Shown here piece by piece: positions 18,536 through 27,139 of a stretch of 64,000 nucleotides of DNA (within the stretch, counting starts at the first letter, position 1; each line of letters opens with the position of its first letter). This DNA comes from Marinomonas phaeophyticola (GTDB taxonomy: Bacteria; Pseudomonadota; Gammaproteobacteria; Pseudomonadales; Marinomonadaceae). The position numbers and the translations under genes were made by a program. The DNA is taken from the NCBI RefSeq assembly GCF_026966905.1, contig NZ_JAPUBN010000020.1, positions 62,001-126,000 of the forward strand, read 5' to 3'. The notes under the pieces were generated by a model, which ran no database searches, had not been told where the DNA came from, and was given only the letters and a program-made list of their open reading frames with translations.

Positions 18536-19750
18536 ATGATGAATCAAGACAATATAAAAAAAGGCATTATGATTTGTGGCCACGGTAGCCGCGATAAAGA
18601 TGCGGAAAGAGAATTTGGGTTGGTCGCGGCGGGATTAAAAAAACGCTTCCCTAGCTTACCGGTTGAATATGGCTTTTTAGAGTTCTCTGCACCGAATATC
18701 CACATGGGATTAAATCGTCTCGTTGAGCAAGGTGTGAAAGAGATTTATGCCGTTCCGGGAATGCTTTTTGCGGCTACTCATGCAAAGAATGATATACCGT
18801 CTGTTTTGACAACTTATGAAGAAAAAAACAAAAACTTAACCGTCACTTATGGGCGTGAGTTGGGTCTTCAAGAAGATATGATCACTGCATTTCAGGCGCG
18901 TATTTATGAGTCATTGGGTCTTGATCCAGCGAATCCACCGGAGAGCTTGTATGATACTTTATTGGTTGTAGTTGGTCGTGGGACATCGGATACTCATGCG
19001 AATGCAGAAGCGGCTAAATTGACTCGTATTGTTAATGAAAATATGGGTTTTGGCTGGGCTGATACCGTCTATTCGGGAGTTACTTATCCTTCTGTAGGGG
19101 CGGGTTTAGATAAGCTGTTGAAGTTGGGTTATAAGCGCGTTGTTATTGCTCCTTATTTTTTATTCACAGGTCGTTTAATTAAGCGGATTCAAGGGTATGT
19201 TGAAAAAGTGGCGCAGGAAAATCCAAGTGTTGAGTTTATTCAAACCCCTTACTTGAGTGACCATAGTAAAGTGATTGACGCGTTTGAAAATCGCGTTAAT
19301 GAAATTATGACTGGAGCTTTGGCGATGCAGGGCGAGACGTTAATGAGCTCATTTAAGCGTCGACTTGCCGCCGGTGAAGTGGATGTTCATCACCATCATG
19401 CTGAGTTTACGGACCCGCAAGACGATACTCAGGGCTTGTCTGCATCCGATCACGCCCATGATCACGAGCATTCACACAGCCATGATCATTCTCATGGTCA
19501 CGAGCATTCACACAGCCATGATCATTCTCATGGTCACGAGCATTCACACAGCCATGATCACTCTCATAGTCACGAGCATTCGCACAGTCATGGTGTTTAT
19601 AAACATATAGGTCATCCAGAAGGACCAAGAACCATGATTGGTGAAGGCATTTGCTGCTGCTTTATGGGACAGTTCACAGAGGAAATTTTAGCCGAGGAAA
19701 GAGATAAGATTGAAGCAGATTGTAATAAAACGGCTTTTGCCCATAAATAA
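18536..19750 (+). CDS. cbiX: CbiX-type sirohydrochlorin chelatase-like protein with His-rich tail
   Basis: A 404-aa protein with two tandem CbiX/CobN-like chelatase domains. The first has the metal-binding His in MICGHGSRDKDAE and ATHAKNDIP; the second has VVGRGTSDTHANAEAA and the conserved SGVTYPSVGAGL to PYFLFTGRLI. Class II chelatases of this type insert cobalt into sirohydrochlorin, which is the early step of the anaerobic route. Residues about 310-355 are a His-rich tract made of 12-residue repeats (HEHSHSHDHSHG), and the C-terminal part holds a CCC cluster (GEGICCCFMGQF). The tract probably binds cobalt or nickel. It is the last gene of the cobalamin cluster, 66 bases after the cobN end. 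Its pairing with the late chelatase CobN is unexpected. Confidence 0.85.
   Translation: MMNQDNIKKGIMICGHGSRDKDAEREFGLVAAGLKKRFPSLPVEYGFLEFSAPNIHMGLNRLVEQGVKEIYAVPGMLFAATHAKNDIPSVLTTYEEKNKNLTVTYGRELGLQEDMITAFQARIYESLGLDPANPPESLYDTLLVVVGRGTSDTHANAEAAKLTRIVNENMGFGWADTVYSGVTYPSVGAGLDKLLKLGYKRVVIAPYFLFTGRLIKRIQGYVEKVAQENPSVEFIQTPYLSDHSKVIDAFENRVNEIMTGALAMQGETLMSSFKRRLAAGEVDVHHHHAEFTDPQDDTQGLSASDHAHDHEHSHSHDHSHGHEHSHSHDHSHGHEHSHSHDHSHSHEHSHSHGVYKHIGHPEGPRTMIGEGICCCFMGQFTEEILAEERDKIEADCNKTAFAHK
19463..19594 (+). repeat. 36-bp in-frame tandem repeat encoding the His-rich tract of CbiX
   Basis: Three copies of a 36-bp unit (19463-19498, 19499-19534, 19535-19570) and a partial fourth (19571-19594). 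The first two are identical; the third differs at a few bases. Each encodes HEHSHSHDHSHG. The unit length is a multiple of three, so changes in copy number would keep the frame and alter only tract length. Confidence 0.9.
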
Positions 19751-19816
19751 AATGGCTTTTAAATTAATATCTCTTAAAATAAAAAAATTTGTTAAAACGC
19801 GTTGTTTGTTGCTACT

Positions 19817-19832
19817 TTAAACGAGCGTTTAA
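19817..19832. promoter_or_regulatory. Short palindrome upstream of the PAS-GGDEF gene
   Basis: A perfect 7-bp palindrome, TTAAACG-AG-CGTTTAA, ending 18 bases before the ATG at 19851. The position suits an operator overlapping the promoter or the leader; no regulator is identified. Confidence 0.25.
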
Positions 19833-19850
19833 TTATTATTAGGTTTTTAA

Positions 19851-21092
19851 ATGATTGAAAATCCTCTTTCTTTGATGAGTTCAAGTTACGGTATAATTGT
19901 ACACCGTGACTTTAAACCGCTGTACGTTGATGAGCAATGTGCTTTTCTTTATGGTTTTGAGTCATCGAAAGAACTTGAAGCATTCGATTCATTGCTATTA
20001 TTAATTGACGAAAGTGATCGCTCTGTAGCGCAACAGATGTATAAAGAAATCATGTCTGGAAAGAGGAAACCTCAAGTTCAAAGCTATAAAAACCTAGACA
20101 GGTACGGTGCTGTTAAACACATTTTGAGCATTGATCATATCGTCGACTGGGAAGGAGAACCGGCTTTACAAGTGTCTATTATTGATATGACACCTCAAGT
20201 AGAGGCTGAAAATCGGTTAAGAGCCAGTGAGCAAAGGTTTCGAGATCTAGTAGAAGGCTCAATTCAAGGTATGGTTATCCACAGTAATTTTAAGCCACTT
20301 TTTGTTAATCAGGCTTATGTGGATATGCTGGGGTACGATACGATAGAAGAGCTTCTGAGCTTGCCTTCTATTGAAATATTTTTTGTGGGTGAGGATGTTT
20401 ATCGTGCTTCAAAAAGAGCAAAGAACATTCTTGATGGCAGAACAGATAAGCAAAGGACTCGTCATTTTAGTCGTAAGAAAAATGGTGATGTGATTTGTGT
20501 TGAACTGGTCGAAAGAGTGATTATCTGGGATGAAAAAGAAGTGATTCAAACCGTATTAATTGATGTTACTGAACAGGTATTGCTTGAAAAACAATTAATT
20601 GAAACGGCAAACACAGATGGTTTAACAGAACTGCATAATCACCGGTTTTTAATTGATTCCTTTGAGGCTTTTTTTTCCTCTACTGATACATCCATGATCG
20701 CTTGTATTTTATTAGACCTTGACCGCTTTAAAGTCATTAATGATACCTATGGTCATTTGATTGGTGATGATGTTTTACGACGCTTTGCTTCTATTTTAAA
20801 GGAAGTTGTCGGTAGTTTAGGTATTGTGGGTCGTTATGGAGGAGAAGAGTTTTTAGTGTTACTCCCCAAACTAGGTATTGAAGAGGCGATTAGCATCGCG
20901 AACCAAATTTGTGAAAAAACGCGTACAAGCCCGTTATCTTCTGATAAAGGCGATATTTATTTCACAGTAAGTGCGGGTGCAGTACAGCAAAAGGAAAGCG
21001 ACCAATCAGTACATCAAATAATTGATCGTGCCGATCAGGGGTTGTATCAAGCAAAATTAAACGGTCGTGATCAAGTCGTTGTTATGGATTAG
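19851..21092 (+). CDS. PAS-PAS-GGDEF diguanylate cyclase
   Basis: A 413-aa sensor/cyclase that makes c-di-GMP. Two PAS domains (about residues 10-115 and 125-240, each with a conserved GMVIHSNFKPLFVNQAY-like start) precede a GGDEF domain from about 250. Its catalytic motif is RYGGEEFLVLLP, so the active form GGEEF is intact. No RxxD inhibitory site is seen upstream of it, so product inhibition may be absent. There is no membrane segment, so a cytosolic signal is sensed. It is preceded by a short palindrome and followed 40 bases later by a small monooxygenase-like gene. Confidence 0.9.
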   Translation: MIENPLSLMSSSYGIIVHRDFKPLYVDEQCAFLYGFESSKELEAFDSLLLLIDESDRSVAQQMYKEIMSGKRKPQVQSYKNLDRYGAVKHILSIDHIVDWEGEPALQVSIIDMTPQVEAENRLRASEQRFRDLVEGSIQGMVIHSNFKPLFVNQAYVDMLGYDTIEELLSLPSIEIFFVGEDVYRASKRAKNILDGRTDKQRTRHFSRKKNGDVICVELVERVIIWDEKEVIQTVLIDVTEQVLLEKQLIETANTDGLTELHNHRFLIDSFEAFFSSTDTSMIACILLDLDRFKVINDTYGHLIGDDVLRRFASILKEVVGSLGIVGRYGGEEFLVLLPKLGIEEAISIANQICEKTRTSPLSSDKGDIYFTVSAGAVQQKESDQSVHQIIDRADQGLYQAKLNGRDQVVVMD

Positions 21093-21132
21093 ATCCCCTT
21101 AAAGATAATATATCGATTTATTGGAATATCAA

Positions 21133-21486
21133 ATGTCAAAAAAAGTGTATTGCATTGCTCAATTTAAGCCAAAGCTTGGAAAGGAAAAAGAGTTATTCTC
21201 CGTATTACAATCTTTGGAGCCAAATACATTACGGGAAGAGGGCTGTTTACAATATATCGTTACTCGCCATATTTTGAGTCCATTTGCGGAAGGTCAGAGT
21301 TTTCCTATTGTATTTAACGAAATATGGGCGGATATGGCGGCCTTTGAAGCTCATTGTCAGAGAAAAGAGGTTATGAATTTCTTTGAAACGTATTGTGCTG
21401 CTGAGGATGGCCTTGCAGAAGACTGGAATGTTAGTGTGTATTCTGATGAGCCAGAGCAATATGATGCTCCCGTAATAGAAGCATAA
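21133..21486 (+). CDS. Antibiotic-biosynthesis-monooxygenase (ABM) domain protein
   Basis: A 117-aa dimeric alpha+beta barrel protein of the ABM family, similar to small quinol monooxygenases such as YgiN. The pattern is KKVYCIAQFKPKLGKEKEL at the start, then LREEGCLQYIVTRHI, then FPIVFNEIWADMAAFEAHCQ, with the conserved E-W and H near residues 73-83. The ATG at 21133 is used rather than a TTG at 21121, because GGAAT lies about 6 bases before it. No cofactor is expected from sequence. The substrate is unknown. Confidence 0.8.
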   Translation: MSKKVYCIAQFKPKLGKEKELFSVLQSLEPNTLREEGCLQYIVTRHILSPFAEGQSFPIVFNEIWADMAAFEAHCQRKEVMNFFETYCAAEDGLAEDWNVSVYSDEPEQYDAPVIEA

Positions 21487-21551
21487 ATACCGTTTTCATA
21501 AACTCATTTTAATGAGAAAAACCATTCTAGATTATTTAAGTTGAGGATTTC

Positions 21552-22241
21552 ATGAGCAAAGTGCATTTTATCGGTGGCGAAAAAGGCGGTGTTGGTAAGT
21601 CCATGACGTCAAGATTGCTAGCTCAATATTATATTGACAAAGAGGTTCCATTTTTAGGGTTTGACTGTGATTCTTCCCATGGTACTTTTTCTCGTTTTTA
21701 TTCTGAGTTTGCTTCTCCCGTTATTGTCGGTGAGGAAGACAGCCTTGACGGAATGTTAATGGCTATTGAAGAAAATCCAGAGCATGATCTGATCATTGAT
21801 TTGGCCGCGCAAACCTCCCAATCTTTAGGAAAATGGATTGAAGAGACTGACGTCTTTGAGTTATTAGATGAGATGGGTTGTCAAGTGTATCTTTGGCATG
21901 TAATGGATGACGGGGCGGACTCGGTCACATTATTGGACATCCTTTTAGATAAATACACCAAATCTGGTGTTGCTTTTGTCGTGGTTCAAAATCTAGGCCG
22001 AGGAGACAATTTTACTCGCTTTCATAAATCGGCGACTTATCAAAAAGCCGTTGATAGAGAAGCTGAGTTCTTCGAACTGGCTAAATTACAAACTAAACTG
22101 ACTCAAAAAATTGACTTTAATAATTCAAGTTTCTGGGCTGTGGCAAATGATAGACGTTTAATGAATATTGCTGAAAGGCAACGTATGAAAATTTGGTTAA
22201 AGCATGGTTATACCCAATTAGATATGTTGTTAAAAGAGTAA
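21552..22241 (+). CDS. ParA/MinD-like P-loop ATPase, orphan
   Basis: A 229-aa protein with a deviant Walker A motif near the N-terminus (FIGGEKGGVGKSMTSRLL), a switch Asp in LGFDCDSSHGTF, and DLIIDLAAQTSQ as Walker B. These mark the ParA/MinD class, which couples ATP-driven dimerisation to positioning or assembly. The sequence after residue 100 does not match a particular ParA subgroup that I recognise. There is no ParB partner or parS-like site nearby, so a chromosome-segregation role is unlikely. GAGGAT precedes the ATG and a terminator follows. Confidence 0.75.
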   Translation: MSKVHFIGGEKGGVGKSMTSRLLAQYYIDKEVPFLGFDCDSSHGTFSRFYSEFASPVIVGEEDSLDGMLMAIEENPEHDLIIDLAAQTSQSLGKWIEETDVFELLDEMGCQVYLWHVMDDGADSVTLLDILLDKYTKSGVAFVVVQNLGRGDNFTRFHKSATYQKAVDREAEFFELAKLQTKLTQKIDFNNSSFWAVANDRRLMNIAERQRMKIWLKHGYTQLDMLLKE

Positions 22242-22257
22242 GCTTGTTTTCCCTACT

Positions 22258-22284
22258 ACGGGTTTTTGTCTAAAAGCCCGTTTA
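22258..22284 (+). terminator. Terminator after the ParA-like gene
   Basis: A 10-bp stem (22258-22267 with 22272-22281, one G-U) around a 4-base loop, ending in TTTA. It lies 17 bases after the stop codon and insulates the phoX promoter. Confidence 0.7.
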
Positions 22285-22347
22285 TTCTCTTCTGCTATTT
22301 GTCTCTTATTGCCTAGCAATAGGTGCGTTTAGTGAACCATTATTCTC

Positions 22348-22376
22348 ATTTCATAAAACTGTCACCAGCTTGACAT
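22348..22376 (+). promoter_or_regulatory. Pho box upstream of phoX
   Basis: Half-sites CTGTCAC (22359-22365) and TTGACAT (22370-22376) are separated by 4 bases, the 11-bp periodicity of PhoB sites (consensus CTGTCAT-N4-CTGTCAT). A weaker third half-site, ATTTCAT, lies one period upstream at 22348. The site is about 80 bases before the phoX start, as expected for PhoB-activated promoters. PhoB binding is inferred. Confidence 0.7.
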
Positions 22377-22456
22377 ATTCTTCAATTAGATTTATTGCCA
22401 GCCTAAGTGCATGCGGCTGCCACTTACTAATTTAATTCTGTTTGGAGTAATGAGAG

Positions 22457-24361
22457 ATGACCATAAAAAGCAATTTTGAAATTGGTTTTGACGAGTTTGA
22501 TGAAATGGTTCGTCCAGCACCTGCTGTTGTCGATTTTGATACGATTACTGAAGCGGCTATGTCACGCCGTTCATTTCTAGGTGGTGGGGTTGCTTTTGGC
22601 GCAAGTGCATTTGTTATGGGGTCAACGGCCTTGTCAGTCACTAATGCTGTTGCAGCGGATCATAAACAGAGTCGATTAGCTTTTGAAATGGTTAAAGCGA
22701 ATACGCTTGATACTGTGACCGTGCCAAAAGGGTATAGTTGGCAAGTCGTGGCTTCATGGGGGGATCCGCTTTGGTCGAAAGCTCCAAGTCTTGATACATC
22801 AACGGGTGGTACAGGTGAATCCCAAGAGATGGCTTTTGGTGATCACAATGATGGCATGGCACTCTTTAGACATAATGGTAAAACTATCCTCGCGGTTAAC
22901 AATGAATACACGAATTACAATACTTTATTAGCAAATCGTGAAGGTGGTATTCCAACAACTTCGGATGATATTCGTAAATCGAAAGCCGCTCATGGCGTGT
23001 CTGTTGTTGAAGTCAGCCAAACGGAAGGTAAATGGCATATTGTTAAAGACTCTAAATACAATCGTCGTATTACTGCTGAGACAGAAATGTCCATAACCGG
23101 CCCTGCTCGTGGTCATAAATTGATGCAGACGGCTGCAGACCCAAAAGGAGAGGTCGCAAAAGGGACTTGGAATAATTGTGGTAATGGACAAACGCCATGG
23201 GGCACGTATTTAACCTGTGAAGAAAATTTCAACGGCTATTTTTCATCAAGTGATAAAGATTATAAGGTAAGTCCAGAACTAAGCCGTTATGGTGTTAATG
23301 TGAAGGACAGTGGTTATAGATGGGCTATGGCAGATGATCGTTTTGATCTGGTTAAAACCCCAAATGAACCAAACCGCTTTGGTTATATCGTTGAAATTGA
23401 TCCAACTGACCCAAATTCTATGCCGAAAAAGCGTACAGCATTAGGTCGCTTTAAACATGAAAACGCGGAAGTGACAGTGGCAGCAAATGGCCACGTGGTT
23501 GTTTATTTAGGCGATGATGAGCGAGGCGAGTTTTTATACCGCTTTGTTTCTGAAGGTAAGTATACGGTGGGTGGTGATCATTCAGAATTGCTTGCTAAAG
23601 GTACTTTATTTGTTGCGAAATTCCATGAAAATCATAAAGGTGAATGGCTGCCCCTAACTCCTGAAACCACATCCATGACGGAAGCTGAAATTGCTATCCA
23701 TACTCGTTTGGCCGCTTCAAAGGTTGGTGCGACAACAATGGATCGCCCTGAGTGGGTCGCTGCGAATCCTAACAAGGTAGAAGCTTATTGCTGCTTAACG
23801 AATAATAAGAATCGTGGACTGAAGACTAATGCTGGTGGTGATGCAACGCCTCCTACAGGACCAAATCCAAGGGTGAAAAATAATTTTGGACAAATCGTTC
23901 GTTGGAAACCTACGAATGAAGATCATACTTCGAACGCTTTTGATTGGGATTTGTTTTTGTTAGCAGGTAACCCCGCCGTTTATGATGATGCTAATGCTGG
24001 TTCAAGCAATATCAATCAGGATAATATGTTTAATTCTCCAGATGGTCTTAAATTCGATTCAAAAGGCTTGTTATGGATTCAGACTGATGGAAACTATTCA
24101 AATAAAGAGGGATTTGCTGGTCAAGGCAACAATCAAATGCTGGTTGCGGATACTGAGACAGGCGAGATTCGCCGCTTTTTAGTGGGACCAAAAGAATGTG
24201 AAATTACCGGTTCTGCTTGGAGTGCGGATAAAAAGACAATGTTTATCAGCGTTCAGCATCCAGGTGAGAAAGGCAATTCTAACTGGCCTGATGGAGGTAA
24301 CTCAGCCCCTCGTTCCAGCGTCATAGCGATTTCTCGTGATGACGGTTCTGTTATTGGATAA
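22457..24361 (+). CDS. phoX: PhoX-family calcium/iron-dependent alkaline phosphatase, Tat-exported
   Basis: Releases phosphate from organic phosphoesters outside the inner membrane. The 634-aa protein has a long N-terminal extension and a twin-arginine signal, SRRSFLGGG (residues 36-44), followed by a hydrophobic stretch and an AD cleavage site. The extension before the RR pair is usual in PhoX. Family segments include NNEYTNYNTLLANREGG, GTWNNCGNGQTPWGTYLTCE with the EENF metal-site region, GRFKHENAEV and YLGDDERGEFLYRFVS. GGAG upstream supports the ATG at 22457. A Pho box lies upstream and a strong terminator downstream, so it is transcribed alone under phosphate limitation. Confidence 0.93.
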   Translation: MTIKSNFEIGFDEFDEMVRPAPAVVDFDTITEAAMSRRSFLGGGVAFGASAFVMGSTALSVTNAVAADHKQSRLAFEMVKANTLDTVTVPKGYSWQVVASWGDPLWSKAPSLDTSTGGTGESQEMAFGDHNDGMALFRHNGKTILAVNNEYTNYNTLLANREGGIPTTSDDIRKSKAAHGVSVVEVSQTEGKWHIVKDSKYNRRITAETEMSITGPARGHKLMQTAADPKGEVAKGTWNNCGNGQTPWGTYLTCEENFNGYFSSSDKDYKVSPELSRYGVNVKDSGYRWAMADDRFDLVKTPNEPNRFGYIVEIDPTDPNSMPKKRTALGRFKHENAEVTVAANGHVVVYLGDDERGEFLYRFVSEGKYTVGGDHSELLAKGTLFVAKFHENHKGEWLPLTPETTSMTEAEIAIHTRLAASKVGATTMDRPEWVAANPNKVEAYCCLTNNKNRGLKTNAGGDATPPTGPNPRVKNNFGQIVRWKPTNEDHTSNAFDWDLFLLAGNPAVYDDANAGSSNINQDNMFNSPDGLKFDSKGLLWIQTDGNYSNKEGFAGQGNNQMLVADTETGEIRRFLVGPKECEITGSAWSADKKTMFISVQHPGEKGNSNWPDGGNSAPRSSVIAISRDDGSVIG

Positions 24362-24376
24362 CGGTATAGTTGTTTT

Positions 24377-24414
24377 AAAATGCCACTTCTGAGTAATTAG
24401 AAGTGGCATTTTTT
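24377..24414 (+). terminator. Terminator of phoX
   Basis: A perfect 14-bp stem, AAAATGCCACTTCT with AGAAGTGGCATTTT, with an 8-base loop and a T-run, 15 bases after the phoX stop. Confidence 0.9.
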
Positions 24415-24697
24415 ATGGTAAAAAGAAAAAGAAGCGACTATTTTATTATACGGTGTATTTGTATTCTATGCAGGTGTATTAAGTCAGAAGGGGTCCTGCT
24501 TAGTGAGTTTATACTATGGTCAAGAGTTATAACTATAGTGTATAGTTTATATGTCTTAAGCGTTGTGTTAGTCGTGTCGATTAAAAGATTACTTTGGGTA
24601 TAAAAGACATTTCATTTTAGCTTTATATCTGTTAAGTATATTGATTTAGAAAGGTTTATCTGAAAAATAACAACTTTTACATTTTAGGGAGAGTCGG
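24415..24697. other. Intergenic region between the phoX terminator and the GGDEF-EAL gene
   Basis: The phoX to GGDEF-EAL gap is 336 bases (24362-24697) including the terminator. A small open frame (24403-24603) begins inside the terminator hairpin, has no ribosome site and shows no homology I recognise, so it is not called. The rest is A/T-rich and presumably holds the promoter of the next gene. AGGGAGAG at 24686-24693 is the ribosome site for its TTG start. Confidence 0.6.
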
Positions 24698-27112
24698 TTG
24701 CAACTCGCTTTCACTCGTTCATTGTTTGGTAAACAAGCGATTGCTACATTTCTTGTGGCGGTAATACTCAGTCTTGTTGTAAGTGCCATAACATTTTCTT
24801 CAAACTTAAGCTCAAGTCGTGAAGCGATTACGCAAGAATTTAATGCGTTGTTATCCGTTATTGAAAAGCCTGCTGTTCAAGCTGCATTCAGGATTGATGA
24901 GGTGCTTGCTCAACAACAAATAGATGGGTTAATGCAAAATAAGTACCTATTAAAAGCGGAAATGTTAGATGAAGACGGTAAAATTTTTGCTTCCAGCTCA
25001 AGACATGCTCAACATTCTCGTTTTTATACAGAAATGGCGAATTGGTTGCTACCTGAGATTGATCAATTTGAGCTGGTTTTAAGGTTTGAAGATCGTAGTG
25101 TCATGCTAGGTAAAATAATACTAACGGCTGACAGAGAATCTCTAATCGAAGAAGTGTTACAAAAAAACATTTTATTATTGATTAGTTCATTAATAAAAGA
25201 CATTTTTTTGGCTTCCATCATATCCTTGTTTTTCTATTATCTAGTTACCAACCCGTTACAAATTTTAACCGCAACGTTGAGTGACTCAAGCCGAAAATCT
25301 ATGAATACATTGCCTGCTTTATCTCCTCCTGGCCATGAGAATGATGAGTTAGGTGAGTTAAGTCGAGTGTTTACTAATGTCTGGCAAAAACTATCAGATA
25401 CCCATGTTGCACTTGAATACAATATTATTCATACAAAAGCGATAATTTCACATGCTGGTGATGCTATTTTTTTAGTGGAAGAGGATGGCCGAATCTGCTT
25501 AGTGAATAAGGCTAGCGAAAAACTCATTGGGCGTTCAGAAGAAAGGTTGCTAGGTTGCTATATGGAAGAATTCCATACAGAAAAAGACTGGGAGTACTTT
25601 AATGACCTTTTGCTTTCTTTAGGGCTTGACCAGCCTCTGACATTGGAAACACATTACCTTTCAGACAACGGCATAAAAATACCCGTTGAAATACGATTAA
25701 TTAAATATAAATTACAGCATAAAGTGGAAGTGCTTCTATTAGTACGTGATATTTCTGCTCGTAAAGAAGCTGAAAATAGAATCAATCGCTTGGCTTTTTA
25801 TGACCCTCTTACTCAGTTGCCTAACCGAAGGTATTTACTTGATAAACTAGATAGTTTTAATCAGTCCACAAATGAAGTTAAGAGAACTGGGGCATTGTTC
25901 TTTTTAGATTTGGATAGGTTTAAAAATATCAATGATTCTCTTGGCCATAATGTGGGTGATAATTTATTACGTTTAGTTGCCACTGATTTGGAAGGTGTGA
26001 CTCGCAATGAGATGGTAACAGCTCGCCTTGGTGGTGATGAGTTCGTTATGTTATGGCCAAATATTGAAGGGAGTGAGGAGTTTGTATCTGAAAAAGTGGG
26101 GCATTTTGCTCAAGAAATCATTAATGTTTGTTCTCTGCCTAAGAAAGTTGGTTTTCATGAGTTACATATTACCGTAAGTATCGGTATCACGATGTTTAAT
26201 GATGTTGAATACGATTCCACTCTCTTACTAAAACAAGCGGATACTGCCTTATATAAAGCTAAAGATGCAGGTAGAAATACGTATCGTTTCTATTCTCCAG
26301 AAATGCAAGCAATGAGTGATGAAAGGATGTTAATGGATAAGGCTATGCATGATGCCATTGATAACAAAGAATTCGAATTGTATTTTCAACCTCAAAATTC
26401 ATTTGATGGTTCATGTATTGGTGCTGAGGTGCTAATACGTTGGCCACGAGTCGATGGCTCTTTTACTCCACCTGGTGTGTTTATTCCATTAGCAGAAGAA
26501 ATCGGTTTAATAACGGGTATTGGTGATTGGGTAATGGAGGAATCATTTAGGCAGCTTTCCATTTGGATAAAGGAAGGATTTTGGCAATCTCATTGGAAGT
26601 TATCAATTAATGTGAGCGCCATTCAATTTCAACAGGCTGAGTTTCTTGTTGCTCTAGAAATGCTACTTACGAAATATGCACTATCAGCAAAACTTATTGA
26701 TTTAGAAATCACGGAAAGTATGTTGTTAGGAGACTTAACAGTTAGTCGTAAAAAGATGAATAAGATAAGGGAGCTGGGAGTATTTTTATCAATTGATGAT
26801 TTCGGTACAGGCTATTCGTCCTTAAAATACCTGAAGACCCTGCCTATTAATCGATTGAAAATCGATCAGTCTTTTGTCAGGGATTTATTGATTGATAGCA
26901 GTGATGCCGCCATAATTGCCGCGATTATTGCCATGGCAAAGGCGCTGGATATAGAAGTTATTGCCGAAGGTGTTGAAACAGAGGAACATTACTGCGAATT
27001 ACAACATATGGGATGCGATCGTTTCCAGGGGTATTATTTTGGTCGACCGATGCCTGCTGTTGAGTTTGTGAAAAATTTCTCTGTTACTTCCGATCCAACT
27101 AAATATATTTAA
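24698..27112 (+). CDS. Membrane-bound PAS-GGDEF-EAL c-di-GMP protein
   Basis: An 804-aa inner-membrane protein. It has a TM helix near residues 15-37, a periplasmic sensor of about 120 residues, a second TM near 155-185, a linker/HAMP-like region, PAS at about 245-360, GGDEF at about 370-535 and EAL at about 548-795. The cyclase motif is intact (RLGGDEFVMLW). The phosphodiesterase domain begins GAEVLIRW (EVL in place of EAL, a common active variant) and keeps NVSAIQFQ, ITESMLL, DDFGTGYSSLKYL and the KIDQSFV lysine, so both activities are possible. Translation starts at TTG with AGGGAGAG before it. It ends 27 bases before the phospholipase gene, probably in one operon. Confidence 0.92.
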   Translation: MQLAFTRSLFGKQAIATFLVAVILSLVVSAITFSSNLSSSREAITQEFNALLSVIEKPAVQAAFRIDEVLAQQQIDGLMQNKYLLKAEMLDEDGKIFASSSRHAQHSRFYTEMANWLLPEIDQFELVLRFEDRSVMLGKIILTADRESLIEEVLQKNILLLISSLIKDIFLASIISLFFYYLVTNPLQILTATLSDSSRKSMNTLPALSPPGHENDELGELSRVFTNVWQKLSDTHVALEYNIIHTKAIISHAGDAIFLVEEDGRICLVNKASEKLIGRSEERLLGCYMEEFHTEKDWEYFNDLLLSLGLDQPLTLETHYLSDNGIKIPVEIRLIKYKLQHKVEVLLLVRDISARKEAENRINRLAFYDPLTQLPNRRYLLDKLDSFNQSTNEVKRTGALFFLDLDRFKNINDSLGHNVGDNLLRLVATDLEGVTRNEMVTARLGGDEFVMLWPNIEGSEEFVSEKVGHFAQEIINVCSLPKKVGFHELHITVSIGITMFNDVEYDSTLLLKQADTALYKAKDAGRNTYRFYSPEMQAMSDERMLMDKAMHDAIDNKEFELYFQPQNSFDGSCIGAEVLIRWPRVDGSFTPPGVFIPLAEEIGLITGIGDWVMEESFRQLSIWIKEGFWQSHWKLSINVSAIQFQQAEFLVALEMLLTKYALSAKLIDLEITESMLLGDLTVSRKKMNKIRELGVFLSIDDFGTGYSSLKYLKTLPINRLKIDQSFVRDLLIDSSDAAIIAAIIAMAKALDIEVIAEGVETEEHYCELQHMGCDRFQGYYFGRPMPAVEFVKNFSVTSDPTKYI

Positions 27113-27139
27113 CTAGATATTGATAAAAAGAGTATAGGC

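Noticed and set aside
19463..19594. CRISPR-like repeat array
   Set aside because: The 36-bp units are contiguous with no spacers and encode an in-frame His-rich tract, so they are a protein-coding tandem repeat.
24403..24603. 66-aa open frame after phoX
   Set aside because: It starts inside the phoX terminator hairpin, has no ribosome site and shows no recognisable domain.
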